Part shown: positions 37,644 through 47,365 of the stretch, in pieces
How the letters are laid out: each line of letters opens with the position of its first letter
Position numbering within the stretch: the stretch's first letter is position 1
DNA from: Sphingopyxis sp. YR583
Lineage (GTDB): Bacteria; Pseudomonadota; Alphaproteobacteria; Sphingomonadales; Sphingomonadaceae
Length of the DNA: 64,000 bases
Assembly (NCBI RefSeq): GCF_900108295.1
Contig: NZ_FNWK01000002.1
Location: forward strand, 124,001-188,000
Direction: 5' to 3'
Notes under the pieces: model-generated
The model's input: only the letters and a program-made list of their open reading frames with translations
Database searches by the model: none
What the model was told of the DNA's origin: nothing
Translations under genes and position numbers: made by a program

Positions 37644-38462
37644 ATGGCCGTATCTGGCATCATTACCGTCATGGAACGCGCCGCGCGCAAGGCTGGCACG
37701 AAACTGCGCCGTGACTTCGGCGAAATCGAGCATCTGCAGGTCTCGCAAAAGGGGCCGGCGGATTTCGTGTCGAAGGCCGATCAGGCTGCCGAGCGCACGC
37801 TCTATGACGAACTTGGCCGCGACCGTCCGGGCTGGGGCTTCAAGATGGAAGAAGCTGGCGAGATCGAAGGCGAATATGGCAAGCCGCGCTTTATCATCGA
37901 CCCGCTCGACGGAACTTCCAATTTCCTGCACGCGATTCCGCATTTCGCGATCTCGATCGCGGTGCAGGAGCCGAAGCCTGGCGGCGGCTGGGGCGACGTC
38001 ACCGCAGCGCTCGTCTATCAGCCGATTACCGATGAAAGCTATTGGGCCGAACGCGGCCGTGGCGCCTGGCTGCACGACCGCCGCCTTCGCGTCGCATCGC
38101 GCCGTCACCTCAACGAGTGCCTGATCTCGACCGGCATTCCGTACATGGGCCATGGCAATATGGCGCAGTGGAGCCGCATTTTCGGTGCGGTCGCCCCCGA
38201 AGTCGCCGGTATCCGCCGCTTCGGCGCCGCCAGCCTCGACCTCGCATGGGTCGCGGCGGGCCGCTATGACGGTTTCTGGGAAAGCGACCTGCAAGTCTGG
38301 GACGTCGCGGCGGGCATGTTGCTCGTGCGCGAGGCGGGCGGCTTCGTCAGCGATTTCCGCGGCGGCGATCGTGCGATCGAACGTAGCGAGTTTATCGCGG
38401 GCAGTGCCGCGGTGCACTCGAAGCTTCAGAAACTGGTTGCGGGGGCGCTCCGCAACGCCTGA
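37644..38462 (+). CDS. suhB: Inositol monophosphatase family protein (SuhB-like)
   Basis: The 272-residue Mg-dependent phosphatase contains the metal ligands in KMEEAGE, FIIDPLDGTSNFLH and VWDVAAGMLLVREAGG. SuhB proteins dephosphorylate inositol monophosphate and, in E. coli, also associate with the rRNA antitermination complex. ATG 37644 is preceded by GGAG; the long open frame upstream is an out-of-frame read of efp. It converges on the broken YbjN-like gene with a one-base gap. Confidence 0.9.
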   Translation: MAVSGIITVMERAARKAGTKLRRDFGEIEHLQVSQKGPADFVSKADQAAERTLYDELGRDRPGWGFKMEEAGEIEGEYGKPRFIIDPLDGTSNFLHAIPHFAISIAVQEPKPGGGWGDVTAALVYQPITDESYWAERGRGAWLHDRRLRVASRRHLNECLISTGIPYMGHGNMAQWSRIFGAVAPEVAGIRRFGAASLDLAWVAAGRYDGFWESDLQVWDVAAGMLLVREAGGFVSDFRGGDRAIERSEFIAGSAAVHSKLQKLVAGALRNA

Positions 38463-38463
38463 C

Positions 38464-38920
38464 CTATTCGTAGATGAACTCGGCGAAGACGGTCATCAAC
38501 TCGTCCCATAGCTCGATATTGTAGAGGAAGAGCGCTTTCGACATTCCGCCGGCGGCAAGGTTGAAATCCATCCGCAGGCCGGCCTCTCCGCCGCTTTCGA
38601 TCACGGCGCGAGAGAAACGGCGGTCGAGGTTGAACTGGTTGAGCGTTGTGACGGTCGCCTTGCTGCCCGTGTAGAGCGAGTGGAACTGTAACGAGTTGCA
38701 TTTCGCGCCGTCGGTGCAGCCATAAAAATAGATGGTGAATTTGGCGCCTTCGTCGAACTGGGTCTGCAGGACCGGATTGCCGTCGCCGTCCTTTTCCTGC
38801 TGACCGGCATGCCGCGGCCTTTGAGCGCTGCGGTGACGGATGCAGGATCGGCCGATATGGTCTGGGCTGTGGCAGGCGTGGCGGAAACGGCATCGGCCGC
38901 ACCGCGCGCGCACCGTTCAG
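38464..38920 (-). pseudogene. Broken YbjN-domain gene (frameshift, no start)
   Basis: The downstream frame (38464 to about 38805) encodes QQEKDGDGNPVLQTQFDEG through ELMTVFAEFIYE, clearly related to the intact YbjN-like neighbour. The matching N-terminal part (SATPATAQ, then ADPASVTAALKGRGMP) is in another frame and joins near 38800, implying an indel. In that frame there is no start codon before the stop of the intact gene, 16 bases upstream, so the signal peptide is missing too. I read it as a decayed tandem duplicate, unless the frameshift is a sequencing error. Confidence 0.7.
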
Positions 38921-38935
38921 GGGAGGGCTTCGGCC

Positions 38936-39418
38936 CTATTTTTCGAAAACATACTCGCGAAAGCTGTCCATCAGCGACGCCCAGGTGTTGAAGGTCTCGC
39001 CGACATTTTCGCGCGGGATTCCGCCGAAATCGAGATCGACGTCCATTTCGAGCACCGGATCGCCCTCGTCATCCTTGTACGCGCGGGCAAAGCGCTTGTC
39101 CTTGTTCCACTTGTTGAGCCTGTCGAGCGAGACGTCCTTGGCGTCGCTGAACCCCATATAATATTGCAAGGTCTTGCACTTCTTGCCCTCGTCGCAATTC
39201 ATGAAGAGGACGAGGAATTTGAGCCCGTTGCGATTGCTTTCGAGATACGGATCGTCGCCGGCCTTGCTGACCAGCGTCGCGGGCCAGCCCTGTGATTCGA
39301 GGATGGCCTTGATCGTCGCCGGATTCGTCGCGTTGACCAGTTCGGCGTGCGCCGGAGTTGCCGCAAAAAGCGCGGCGGCGCCCAAAGTCGTGACGGCGCG
39401 AACGGTGATTGGTCCCAT
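38936..39418 (-). CDS. Exported YbjN-domain protein
   Basis: The 160-residue protein has a signal peptide (to about AHA25), then a YbjN fold with ATIKAILESQGWPATLV, DPYLESNRNG, CDEGKKCKTLQYYMGF and a C-terminal FREYVFEK. YbjN proteins are type III chaperone-like folds with roles in stress and motility in enterobacteria; this exported form is of unknown function. AAGGGAG precedes ATG 39418. A decayed copy lies directly downstream. Confidence 0.82.
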   Translation of the reverse strand: MGPITVRAVTTLGAAALFAATPAHAELVNATNPATIKAILESQGWPATLVSKAGDDPYLESNRNGLKFLVLFMNCDEGKKCKTLQYYMGFSDAKDVSLDRLNKWNKDKRFARAYKDDEGDPVLEMDVDLDFGGIPRENVGETFNTWASLMDSFREYVFEK

Positions 39419-39642
39419 GGATGCTCCCTTTACCCAAGTTGCGCTGGAAAAGCGCGGCAGTGCGACCCTTTTCCGGTTGCGTATCACAGCGATAGGTCCG
39501 CTCGCCAGCGTGCAATATGCTTTTGGTCACACAGGAGACGAAAATCCTGCCCGCAGCGCTTGCGACATGCGGCTTCGTGGCCTAAAGCGCCCCCGATAAA
39601 CGGGTGCAAAGACACCCCAAAACAACAGAACTGCGAGCTCCC

Positions 39643-40017
39643 ATGGTCGATCTGACGCAATATTTGCCGATTCTGATCTTTCTGGTCGTCGCCGTCGGCC
39701 TGTCTTCCGCCTTCGTGTTCCTTCCGATGGGCGTCGCGCGGCTGACAGGGGCGCACAAGCCCGATCCGGCGAAGCTGACCGAATATGAATGCGGTTTCCC
39801 CGCTTTTGAAGACGCGCGCAGCCAGTTCGACGTGCGTTTCTACCTCGTCGCCATCCTTTTCATCATCTTCGACCTCGAAGCGGCCTTCCTCTTCCCCTGG
39901 GCGGTAAGCCTTGAGGAAATCGGCTGGGCCGGCTGGGCCACGATGATGATCTTCCTCGCCGAACTCACGCTCGGCCTTGTGTACGCGTGGAAAAAAGGCG
40001 CGTTGGATTGGGAATGA
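39643..40017 (+). CDS. nuoA: NADH-quinone oxidoreductase subunit A
   Basis: This 124-residue membrane subunit of complex I has three helices and the block [20 protein letters not shown] with the loop cysteine that lines the quinone entry. It is the first gene of nuoA-N. The start is ATG 39643; an in-frame GTG at 39604 gives an atypical extension. The 224-base gap before it should hold the operon promoter, which I could not identify. Its stop overlaps nuoB as ATGA. Confidence 0.95.
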   Translation: MVDLTQYLPILIFLVVAVGLSSAFVFLPMGVARLTGAHKPDPAKLTEYECGFPAFEDARSQFDVRFYLVAILFIIFDLEAAFLFPWAVSLEEIGWAGWATMMIFLAELTLGLVYAWKKGALDWE

Positions 40018-40580
40018 GCACTTCCAGCATCATCATGCCCGGCCAGATGCCGGTCGCAAGTCCTGTCGCTCCGGGCACGAACCCGGATCAGGGTTTCTTC
40101 GACGACCTCAACAGCGAAGTCGGCGACAAGGGCTTTCTCGTCACCTCGACCGAGGATCTGTTCAACTGGGCGCGCACCGGCTCGCTGTGGTGGATGACCT
40201 TCGGCCTCGCTTGCTGCGCGGTCGAGATGATCCACGTCAACATGCCGCGCTATGACATGGAGCGTTTCGGCGCGGCGCCGCGCGCCAGCCCACGCCAGTC
40301 CGACGTGATGATCGTCGCGGGCACGCTGTGCAACAAGATGGCGCCCGCACTGCGCCGGGTTTACGATCAGATGTCGAACCCGAAGTACGTCATCTCGATG
40401 GGCAGCTGCGCCAATGGCGGCGGCTATTATCATTACAGCTATTCGGTGGTGCGCGGCTGCGACCGCATCGTGCCCGTCGACATCTATGTCCCCGGTTGCC
40501 CGCCGACAGCGGAAGCTTTGCTCTATGGCGTGATGCAGTTGCAGCGGAAGATCCGCCGCGTCGGGACGATCGAACGCTGA
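40014..40580 (+). CDS. nuoB: NADH-quinone oxidoreductase subunit B
   Basis: The 188-residue PSST-type subunit binds the terminal cluster N2: LACCAVEM (two adjacent cysteines), [15 protein letters not shown] and [11 protein letters not shown] provide the four ligands. It passes electrons to quinone together with NuoD. The N-terminal 35 residues are a flexible extension rich in Pro and Gly. It overlaps nuoA by four bases and nuoC by one. Confidence 0.96.
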   Translation: MSTSSIIMPGQMPVASPVAPGTNPDQGFFDDLNSEVGDKGFLVTSTEDLFNWARTGSLWWMTFGLACCAVEMIHVNMPRYDMERFGAAPRASPRQSDVMIVAGTLCNKMAPALRRVYDQMSNPKYVISMGSCANGGGYYHYSYSVVRGCDRIVPVDIYVPGCPPTAEALLYGVMQLQRKIRRVGTIER

Positions 40581-41479
40581 TGGCTCATCCTGCTCCCCTC
40601 ATCGCGCCGCGCGAAACGCTGGCGGCCGAACTTAAGGCGCTGCTCGGCGCCGACCTGCTGGCGCATGTCTTCACCGTCGACGAAGACAGCATCACCGTGT
40701 CGCGCGATGCGATCGCCGGCGTGATGGTCGCGCTGCGCGACAATCTCGAATATCAGCAGATGATGGAGATCGCGGGCGTCGATTATCCTGACCGCGCCGA
40801 ACGCTTCGAAGTCGTCTATCACCTGCTCAGCGTCACGCGGAATCACCGCCTGCGCGTTCGCGTGTCGACCGATGAGGCCACGCCGGTGCCGACGATCGTT
40901 CCTGTCTGGCCGAACGCCGGCTGGCTCGAACGCGAAGTGTTCGACATGTATGGCGTGCTGTTTTCGGGAAATACCGACCTTCGCCGCATCCTGACCGACT
41001 ATGGTTTTCAGGGGCATCCGCAGCGCAAGGACTTCCCGCTGACCGGCTATACCGAGCTTCGGTACAGCGAAGAGGACAAGCGCGTCGTGTACGAGCCGGT
41101 GAAGCTCGCGCAGGATTTCCGCAATTTCGACTTCCTGTCCCCATGGGAAGGCGCAGACTATGTGCTGCCCGGCGATGAAAAGGCCGGCGGGACGGGCGAG
41201 GCCCCCGGCAAGGGCGCGCCGACGCCGCTGACCGCGGCCGAGGTCAAGAAGGCCGACGAAGCGAAAGCTCCGCCGCCGCCGACGCCGAAGACCACCGAAA
41301 AACCCGAGCAGACCGGAGCAGGGGCAAAGGCCAACCTCAAGGCCGCGAAGACGAGCCGCGATGGCGCCAGTGCCAAGCCGGCCACCAAGGCTGCGAAAAC
41401 GCCCGCGACGGCCAAGGCCGAAAAGGCGCCCGCCAAGCCGCGCGCGCCGCGCAAGCCCAAGACGGGAGGTGACGCATGA
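40580..41479 (+). CDS. nuoC: NADH-quinone oxidoreductase subunit C, with long tail
   Basis: The first ~195 residues are the usual 30-kDa subunit: [32 protein letters not shown], and [14 protein letters not shown]. After [15 protein letters not shown] follows a tail of about 105 residues rich in Ala, Lys and Pro (for example [17 protein letters not shown]) that canonical NuoC lacks. It is intrinsically disordered and very basic at its end. ATG 40580 overlaps the nuoB stop as TGATG. The tail is in frame with good codon usage, so it is real, not a frameshift. Confidence 0.94.
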   Translation: MAHPAPLIAPRETLAAELKALLGADLLAHVFTVDEDSITVSRDAIAGVMVALRDNLEYQQMMEIAGVDYPDRAERFEVVYHLLSVTRNHRLRVRVSTDEATPVPTIVPVWPNAGWLEREVFDMYGVLFSGNTDLRRILTDYGFQGHPQRKDFPLTGYTELRYSEEDKRVVYEPVKLAQDFRNFDFLSPWEGADYVLPGDEKAGGTGEAPGKGAPTPLTAAEVKKADEAKAPPPPTPKTTEKPEQTGAGAKANLKAAKTSRDGASAKPATKAAKTPATAKAEKAPAKPRAPRKPKTGGDA

Positions 41480-42732
41480 CCGACTCCCCTTATGTGAAGC
41501 ATCACGGCAGCGACATGTTCGAAGGCTATCCGGTCGATACCGCCGATACCGCGGGCGATCAGGCCGTTACCAATTACACGATCAACTTCGGTCCGCAGCA
41601 CCCCGCGGCGCACGGCGTGCTGCGCATGGTGATGGAGCTCGACGGCGAAATCATCGAGCGTGTCGACCCGCACGTCGGGCTGCTGCACCGCGGCACCGAA
41701 AAGCTGATCGAATATAAGACCTATCTGCAGGCTTTGCCCTATTTCGACCGGCTCGACTATTGTTCGCCGCTCGGCATGGAGCACTCTTACGTGCTGGCGA
41801 TCGAGAAGCTGCTCGACCTCGAAGTGCCCGAACGCGCGCAATATTTGCGCATGCTGTTCGCGGAACTGACGCGCATCTGCAATCATATGCTCAACATCGG
41901 GTCGCACGTCATGGACGTCGGCGCGATGACCCCGAACCTCTGGGTGTTCGAGCTGCGTGAGGATTGCCTGAACTTCTTCGAACGTGCGTCGGGCGCGCGG
42001 ATGCACTCGGCATATTTCCGTCCGGGCGGTGTTCATCAGGATGTGCCCGAACGCTTACTCTACGACATCGGCGAATGGTGTGAAAAGCGCCTGCCGAAGC
42101 TGTTCGGCGACGCGATGAGCCTCGTCATCGACAACCGCATCTTCAAGCAGCGCAACGTCGACATCGCGACGGTGAGCAAGGAAGATGCGCTGGCGTGGGG
42201 CTTCTCGGGCCCGATGATCCGCGGCAGCGGCATCGCATGGGATCTGCGCAAGTCGCAGCCCTATGACGCCTATGCCAAGATGGAATTCGACATTCCCGTC
42301 GGCACGCGCGGCGACTGCTACGACCGCTTCATGGTTCGCGTGCAGGAAGTCTATCAGTCGGCGCGCATCATCCTGCAGTGCCTGCGCGACATGCCCACCG
42401 GCCCGATCGCCAGCCTCGACCGCAAGGTCGTGCCGCCCAAGCGCGGCGAGATGAAGCAGTCGATGGAATCGCTGATCCACCACTTCAAACTCTACACCGA
42501 GGGTTTCCACGTCCCCGCGGGCGAGGTCTATGTGGCGACCGAGAGCCCCAAGGGCGAATTCGGCGTCTATCTGGTCAGCGACGGCACCAACAAGCCGTAC
42601 CGCTGCAAGATCCGCCCGACGGCGTTTTCACACCTTCAGGCGATGGACATGATGTCGAAGGGCCACATGCTCGCCGACACCACCGCGATCATCGGCGCGA
42701 TCGACGTCGTGTTCGGGGAGTGCGACCGGTGA
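41476..42732 (+). CDS. nuoD: NADH-quinone oxidoreductase subunit D
   Basis: The 418-residue 49-kDa subunit forms the quinone cavity with NuoB. Blocks: [12 protein letters not shown] (quinone-head His), [42 protein letters not shown] and the C-terminal [17 protein letters not shown]. It derives from the hydrogenase large subunit but lacks the NiFe ligands. It overlaps nuoC by four bases (ATGA) and the following small gene as GTGA. Confidence 0.97.
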   Translation: MTDSPYVKHHGSDMFEGYPVDTADTAGDQAVTNYTINFGPQHPAAHGVLRMVMELDGEIIERVDPHVGLLHRGTEKLIEYKTYLQALPYFDRLDYCSPLGMEHSYVLAIEKLLDLEVPERAQYLRMLFAELTRICNHMLNIGSHVMDVGAMTPNLWVFELREDCLNFFERASGARMHSAYFRPGGVHQDVPERLLYDIGEWCEKRLPKLFGDAMSLVIDNRIFKQRNVDIATVSKEDALAWGFSGPMIRGSGIAWDLRKSQPYDAYAKMEFDIPVGTRGDCYDRFMVRVQEVYQSARIILQCLRDMPTGPIASLDRKVVPPKRGEMKQSMESLIHHFKLYTEGFHVPAGEVYVATESPKGEFGVYLVSDGTNKPYRCKIRPTAFSHLQAMDMMSKGHMLADTTAIIGAIDVVFGECDR

Positions 42733-43061
42733 CGAAGCTGGAAATCGCCGAAAAGATGATCGCGCATTACAATGCGCAGGACGCCGACGCCTATGTCGCG
42801 CTGATGACCGACGATGCGGCGGAAGCCGGCTATCGCGGTGCAGTCGTGCGCGACGGCAAGGAAGGCGTTCGATCGGGCTTGAAGGCGATGTTCGCCGAAT
42901 TTCCGCAGAACCGGGCCGAAATCCTCTCGGGCTATACGCTCGGTGATTTTGCCGTCCTGCACGAGAAGGTCGCCCGTTCGCCGGAGGCCGAGCCGTTCGA
43001 GGTTATGACCATCTATAGTTTTGAAGGCGACAAGGTGTCGCGTGTGGAGTTTGTCCGCTAA
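42729..43061 (+). CDS. NTF2/SnoaL-like protein inside the nuo operon
   Basis: The 110-residue protein has the NTF2-like cone fold pattern: an N-terminal helix [42 protein letters not shown] and paired beta strands ending [13 protein letters not shown]. These folds bind or convert small ligands or act as scaffolds; no catalytic Asp/His pair is certain here. It starts at GTG 42729, overlapping nuoD by four bases, and ends one base into nuoE. It is not a standard complex I gene; an assembly or accessory role is inferred from position. Confidence 0.8.
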   Translation: MTKLEIAEKMIAHYNAQDADAYVALMTDDAAEAGYRGAVVRDGKEGVRSGLKAMFAEFPQNRAEILSGYTLGDFAVLHEKVARSPEAEPFEVMTIYSFEGDKVSRVEFVR

Positions 43062-43729
43062 TGGCCGACGCACCCCAAATCCCCGATGAAGCCGAAACCC
43101 GCGCGCGCTGGGGCGCTTTTGCGTGGACGGCTGAAAATGCTGAGAAGGCCAAGGCGGTCATCGCGCGCTATCCTGCGGGGCGCCAGCGCTCGGCGGTAAT
43201 GCCGCTGCTCGACCTCGCGCAGCGCCAGGTCGGCGCCGAGACGCAGACGCAGGGCTGGCTTCCGGTGCCGGTGATCGAATATGTCGCCGCGCAGCTCGAT
43301 ATGCCGTTCATCCGCGCCTATGAGGTCGCGACCTTCTATACGATGTACAATCTCGTTCCGGTCGGTCGCTATCATGTGCAGGTGTGCGGCACGACGCCGT
43401 GCCTGCTGCGCGGGTCTGACGATGTGATGGCCGCGTGCAAGAACCGCGGCATGGTGAAGGGCAAGACGACGCCCGACGGCCTGTTCACGCTGACCGAAGT
43501 CGAGTGCATGGGCACCTGCACCAACGCGCCGATGGTTCAGATCAACGACGATAATTACGAAGACCTCGACTATGACAGCACCGTCCGCATCCTTGATGCC
43601 CTCGCTGCGGGCGAACAGCCGAAGGCAGGGACGCAGCTTGCGAACCGCCACACGAGCGAGCCCGACGGCGGTCCGACGACGCTGAAGGACATGGTCAAGG
43701 CCAACCACGACTATCGGAAGGAATGGTAA
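43061..43729 (+). CDS. nuoE: NADH-quinone oxidoreductase subunit E
   Basis: This 222-residue subunit carries a [2Fe-2S] cluster (N1a) with ligands in VCGTTPC and VECMGTCTNAP. The helical N-terminus (SAVMPLLDLAQRQVG) and VATFYTMYNLVPVG are typical. It partners NuoF in the NADH-oxidising arm. The roughly 40-residue C-terminal tail after the cluster fold is longer than in E. coli NuoE. ATG 43061 overlaps the preceding stop by one base. Confidence 0.96.
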   Translation: MADAPQIPDEAETRARWGAFAWTAENAEKAKAVIARYPAGRQRSAVMPLLDLAQRQVGAETQTQGWLPVPVIEYVAAQLDMPFIRAYEVATFYTMYNLVPVGRYHVQVCGTTPCLLRGSDDVMAACKNRGMVKGKTTPDGLFTLTEVECMGTCTNAPMVQINDDNYEDLDYDSTVRILDALAAGEQPKAGTQLANRHTSEPDGGPTTLKDMVKANHDYRKEW

Positions 43730-43732
43730 GCC

Positions 43733-45022
43733 ATGCTGGCCGATAAGGATCGCATTTTCACCAATCTCTACGGCTTCCAGCCGTGGAACCTCAAATCCGC
43801 GCAGGCGCGGGGCGATTGGGACAATACCAAGGCGCTGATGGCTGCAGGGCAGGACGCGATCATCGAAACGGTGAAGGCATCGGGCCTGCGCGGCCGTGGC
43901 GGTGCGGGCTTCCCGACCGGGCTCAAGTGGAGCTTCATGCCGAAGGAGCCGCGCGCCGATCGCCCGAGCTTCCTCGTTATCAACGCCGACGAATCCGAGC
44001 CGGGGTCGTGCAAGGACCGCGAGATCATCCGCCACGATCCGCACAAGCTGATCGAAGGCGCACTGATCGCGGGTTTCGCGATGCGCGCGCGCGCCGCGTA
44101 CATCTACATCCGCGGCGAGTTCATCCGCGAGGCCGAGACGCTCTTCGCAGCCGTGCAAGAGGCGTATGATGCCGGCCTGCTCGGCAAGAATGCGGCGAAG
44201 TCGGGCTATGATTTCGACGTCTTCGTCCACCGCGGCGCCGGCGCTTACATCTGCGGCGAAGAAACCGCGATGATCGAAAGCCTCGAGGGCAAGAAGGGAC
44301 AGCCGCGCCTCAAGCCGCCTTTCCCGGCGGGCGCGGGTCTCTATGGCTGCCCGACGACGGTGAACAATGTCGAGAGCATCGCGGTGGTCCCGACGATCCT
44401 GCGTCGCGGCGCGCCGTGGTTCGCCTCCTTCGGGCGCGAGAATAACAAGGGCACCAAGCTCTTCCAGATATCGGGCCATGTCGATCGCCCGTGCGTCGTC
44501 GAGGAAGAGATGGGCATCACCTTCCGCGAACTGATCGACAAGCATTGCGGCGGCATTCGCGGCGGCTGGGACAATCTGCTCGCGGTGATCCCCGGCGGGT
44601 CGTCGGTTCCGCTTGTTCCCGCGGCCGAGATCATGGACGCGCCGATGGACTTCGACGGGCTGAAGGCCGTCGGATCGGGGCTCGGCACCGCCGCCGCGAT
44701 CGTAATGGACAAGTCGACCGACGTCGTCCAGGCGATCAGCCGGATCAGCTATTTCTACAAGCATGAAAGCTGCGGCCAATGCACCCCGTGCCGCGAAGGC
44801 ACCGGCTGGATGTGGCGCGTGATGGAGCGGCTGCGCACCGGCGACGCCGACATCAGCGAGATCGATACGCTGTTCGACGTCACCAAGCAGGTCGAAGGCC
44901 ACACCATCTGCGCATTGGGCGATGCCGCCGCGTGGCCGATCCAGGGCCTGATCAAACATTTCCGACCCGAAATCGAACGCCGCATCCGCGAAAATGGCGG
45001 CGCGCTGGAGGCTGCGGAGTGA
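43733..45022 (+). CDS. nuoF: NADH-quinone oxidoreductase subunit F
   Basis: The 429-residue subunit binds NADH, FMN and cluster N3. Seen: [16 protein letters not shown] (glycine-rich NADH site), [32 protein letters not shown] (FMN region) and the cluster ligands in [12 protein letters not shown] with a further Cys in [13 protein letters not shown]. It begins three bases after nuoE and overlaps the next small gene as GTGA. Confidence 0.97.
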   Translation: MLADKDRIFTNLYGFQPWNLKSAQARGDWDNTKALMAAGQDAIIETVKASGLRGRGGAGFPTGLKWSFMPKEPRADRPSFLVINADESEPGSCKDREIIRHDPHKLIEGALIAGFAMRARAAYIYIRGEFIREAETLFAAVQEAYDAGLLGKNAAKSGYDFDVFVHRGAGAYICGEETAMIESLEGKKGQPRLKPPFPAGAGLYGCPTTVNNVESIAVVPTILRRGAPWFASFGRENNKGTKLFQISGHVDRPCVVEEEMGITFRELIDKHCGGIRGGWDNLLAVIPGGSSVPLVPAAEIMDAPMDFDGLKAVGSGLGTAAAIVMDKSTDVVQAISRISYFYKHESCGQCTPCREGTGWMWRVMERLRTGDADISEIDTLFDVTKQVEGHTICALGDAAAWPIQGLIKHFRPEIERRIRENGGALEAAE

Positions 45023-45219
45023 GCGAGGCCGAAATCAAAAGCCTTATACTGATCGCCTTCGTGGCGATGCTGGCGCTCGGCGTGCGGGCCCTGTGGGGCA
45101 AGCGGTCGCCGCAGCCTTCTGCGAAGAATGGCTGGCGCAAAACTGACGAATCAAAGTCCGGCCGCTGGTTCGATGACCAGGGTGCCGGCGGCGACCCGAT
45201 GACGGGCGGAGCAGACTGA
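45019..45219 (+). CDS. Small single-helix protein between nuoF and nuoG
   Basis: The 66-residue product has one predicted membrane helix (residues about 5-24, [20 protein letters not shown]) followed by a basic, Pro-containing segment with KNGWRK and a polar tail. It starts at GTG 45019, overlapping the nuoF stop as GTGA, and its stop overlaps the nuoG start as TGATG, so it is translated as part of the operon. The NGW motif recurs in the small protein between nuoG and nuoH. I know no named family; a supernumerary complex I subunit or assembly factor is an inference. Confidence 0.72.
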   Translation: MSEAEIKSLILIAFVAMLALGVRALWGKRSPQPSAKNGWRKTDESKSGRWFDDQGAGGDPMTGGAD

Positions 45220-47231
45220 TGCCTAAAGTAACCGTAGATGGCGTAGAACTCGACGTCCCGCAGGGCGCGACCGTTTTGCAGGCGTGCGAGATGGCGGGGA
45301 AGGAAATTCCGCGCTTCTGCTACCACGAACGCCTGTCGATCGCCGGCAATTGCCGCATGTGCCTCGTCGAAGTGTCGCCCGGCCCGCCGAAGCCGCAGGC
45401 GTCGTGCGCACTGCCGACCGCCGAAGGGCAGGTGATCAAGACCGACAGCCCGATGGTGAAGAAGGCGCGCGAAGGCGTGATGGAGTTCCTGCTCATCAAC
45501 CACCCGCTCGACTGCCCGATCTGCGATCAGGGCGGCGAATGCGACCTGCAGGACCAGTCGGTCGCTTATGGCCGCGGCGCGACGCGCTATGACGAAAACA
45601 AGCGCGCCGTCACCGAGAAATATATGGGCCCCATCGTCAAGACGGTGATGACCCGCTGCATCCAGTGCACGCGCTGCGTCCGCTTTGCGGAAGAAGTCGC
45701 GGGCGTGGAAGATGTCGGCGCGATCTATCGCGGCGAAAATATGCAGATCACGTCGTATCTCGAACGCGCGGTCGGCAGCGAGCTGTCGGGCAATATCGTC
45801 GACCTGTGCCCGGTCGGCGCGCTGACCAGCAAGCCCTATGCGTTCGAAGCGCGTCCGTGGGAGCTCACCAAGACGCTCGGCATCGACATGATGGACGCGG
45901 TCGGCACCAATGTGCGCATCGACGCGCGCGGCCGTCAGGTCCTGCGCGTGCTGCCGCGCGTCAACGATGACGTGAACGAGGAATGGGCGAACGACAAGAC
46001 GCGCCACCATGTCGACGGCTTGACCCGTCGCCGCCTCGACCAGCCCTATGTCCGCGTGAACGGCGCGCTGCAGCCCGCAAGCTGGGCCGAAGCCTTTGCC
46101 GCGATCAAGGCGGTGAACGCCGGTTCGTCGGTTGCCGCGATCGCGGGGGATCTTGCCGACTGCGAGACGATGTTCGCGGCGAAGTCGCTGGTGACCGCGC
46201 TCGGCGGCAGCCTGCTCGAAGGGCGTCAGACCGGGCTCGACTATGACGTCACCAGCCTGTCGGCGGTCAATTTCAACACAGGCATTGCCCAGGCCGAGAA
46301 CGCCGACGTGATTCTGCTCGTCGGCACGAACCTTCGCTGGGAAGCGCCGCTGATCAACACGCGCATCCGCAAGGCGGTGTGGAAGAAGGGCGCGAAGGTT
46401 TTCGCCATCGGCCCCGAAACCGACCTCACCTACAAGACCGAATGGCTCGGCGACGACGCCTCGCTCGTTTCGAAGCTGCCCGCGCATGTGCTCGACGCGC
46501 TCAAGGGCGCCGAGCGGCCGATGCTGGTCTTCGGCGGCGGCGCCTTGTCGGTGCCCGGCGTCCACGGCGCAGGCCTCGCGCTCGCCAAGTCGGTGAACGC
46601 GGTCAAGGACGGCTGGAACGGCTATAATGTCGTCCATTTCTCGGCCGCGCGCATGGGTTCGCTGATGCTCGGTTACGGCCTGCCCGGCGGGATCAAGGAT
46701 GTGATCGCGGCGAAGCCGAAGCTCGCTTTCTTCCTCGGCGCCGACGAGGTCGATTTCGCGGCGCTGCCCGACACATTCAAAGTCTATGTCGGCCACCATG
46801 GCGACAAGGGCGCGCATGCCGCGGACGTCATCCTGCCGGCCGCCGCATGGACCGAAAAGGACTTCACGACGGTCAACACCGAGGGCCGCGTCCAGCGCAG
46901 CGAAAAGGCGGTGTTCGCACCAGGTGACGCGCGCGAGGACTGGAGCATTTTTCGCGCCCTTGCCGATACGCTCGGCGTTTCGCTCGGCTTCGACAGCTTT
47001 GCGCAGTGCCGCGCGGCGATGATCGCCGCGGTGCCGGCGCTGGGCGTCGAAGGTCTCGCCGACTATGGCTGGACGGTGCCGAAGCTGCCCGCGAAGCCCG
47101 AAGCACGCGCAATCCCGTCGCCGATCAAGGATTTCTACCTCACCAACGCCATCTGCCGCGCGTCGCCGACGATGCAGCGCTGCTCGGAAGAGCTGATCCA
47201 TGGCGCAGACTTTGCGGAGGCCGCGGAATGA
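45219..47231 (+). CDS. nuoG: NADH-quinone oxidoreductase subunit G
   Basis: The 670-residue subunit holds the electron wire: [2Fe-2S] ligands in CYHERLSIAGNCRMCLVE and SCALP, the His/Cys cluster HPLDCPICDQGGECDL and the ferredoxin-like CIQCTRCVRF with a later CPVGAL. The C-terminal half is a molybdopterin-oxidoreductase fold without cofactor. Length is typical of alphaproteobacteria, shorter than E. coli NuoG. It overlaps the following small gene by four bases. Confidence 0.97.
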   Translation: MPKVTVDGVELDVPQGATVLQACEMAGKEIPRFCYHERLSIAGNCRMCLVEVSPGPPKPQASCALPTAEGQVIKTDSPMVKKAREGVMEFLLINHPLDCPICDQGGECDLQDQSVAYGRGATRYDENKRAVTEKYMGPIVKTVMTRCIQCTRCVRFAEEVAGVEDVGAIYRGENMQITSYLERAVGSELSGNIVDLCPVGALTSKPYAFEARPWELTKTLGIDMMDAVGTNVRIDARGRQVLRVLPRVNDDVNEEWANDKTRHHVDGLTRRRLDQPYVRVNGALQPASWAEAFAAIKAVNAGSSVAAIAGDLADCETMFAAKSLVTALGGSLLEGRQTGLDYDVTSLSAVNFNTGIAQAENADVILLVGTNLRWEAPLINTRIRKAVWKKGAKVFAIGPETDLTYKTEWLGDDASLVSKLPAHVLDALKGAERPMLVFGGGALSVPGVHGAGLALAKSVNAVKDGWNGYNVVHFSAARMGSLMLGYGLPGGIKDVIAAKPKLAFFLGADEVDFAALPDTFKVYVGHHGDKGAHAADVILPAAAWTEKDFTTVNTEGRVQRSEKAVFAPGDAREDWSIFRALADTLGVSLGFDSFAQCRAAMIAAVPALGVEGLADYGWTVPKLPAKPEARAIPSPIKDFYLTNAICRASPTMQRCSEELIHGADFAEAAE

Positions 47232-47365
47232 CCCCGGTGCATGCGATTGCCAGCGTGTTGCTGGTCGGGATGGGCTATTCGGTGTGGCGCGGGTTCAATC
47301 CGCGCAAGTCGGAAAAGCCCGGGCCGCATAATGGTTGGAAAAACCAGGACGGGGCCAAGAAATGA
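47228..47365 (+). CDS. Small single-helix protein between nuoG and nuoH
   Basis: This 45-residue protein has a short membrane helix (about residues 4-20), a basic stretch and [10 protein letters not shown]. The ATG at 47228 overlaps the nuoG stop as ATGA and its TGA overlaps the nuoH ATG the same way. It resembles the 66-residue protein before nuoG in layout (helix, basic Pro/Ser linker, NGW motif), suggesting related function. Too short for confident family assignment; position implies a complex I role. Confidence 0.65.
   Translation: MTPVHAIASVLLVGMGYSVWRGFNPRKSEKPGPHNGWKNQDGAKK

Noticed and set aside
43058..44959. 633-residue minus-strand frame across nuoE and nuoF
   Set aside because: NuoE and NuoF ligand motifs are intact on the plus strand.
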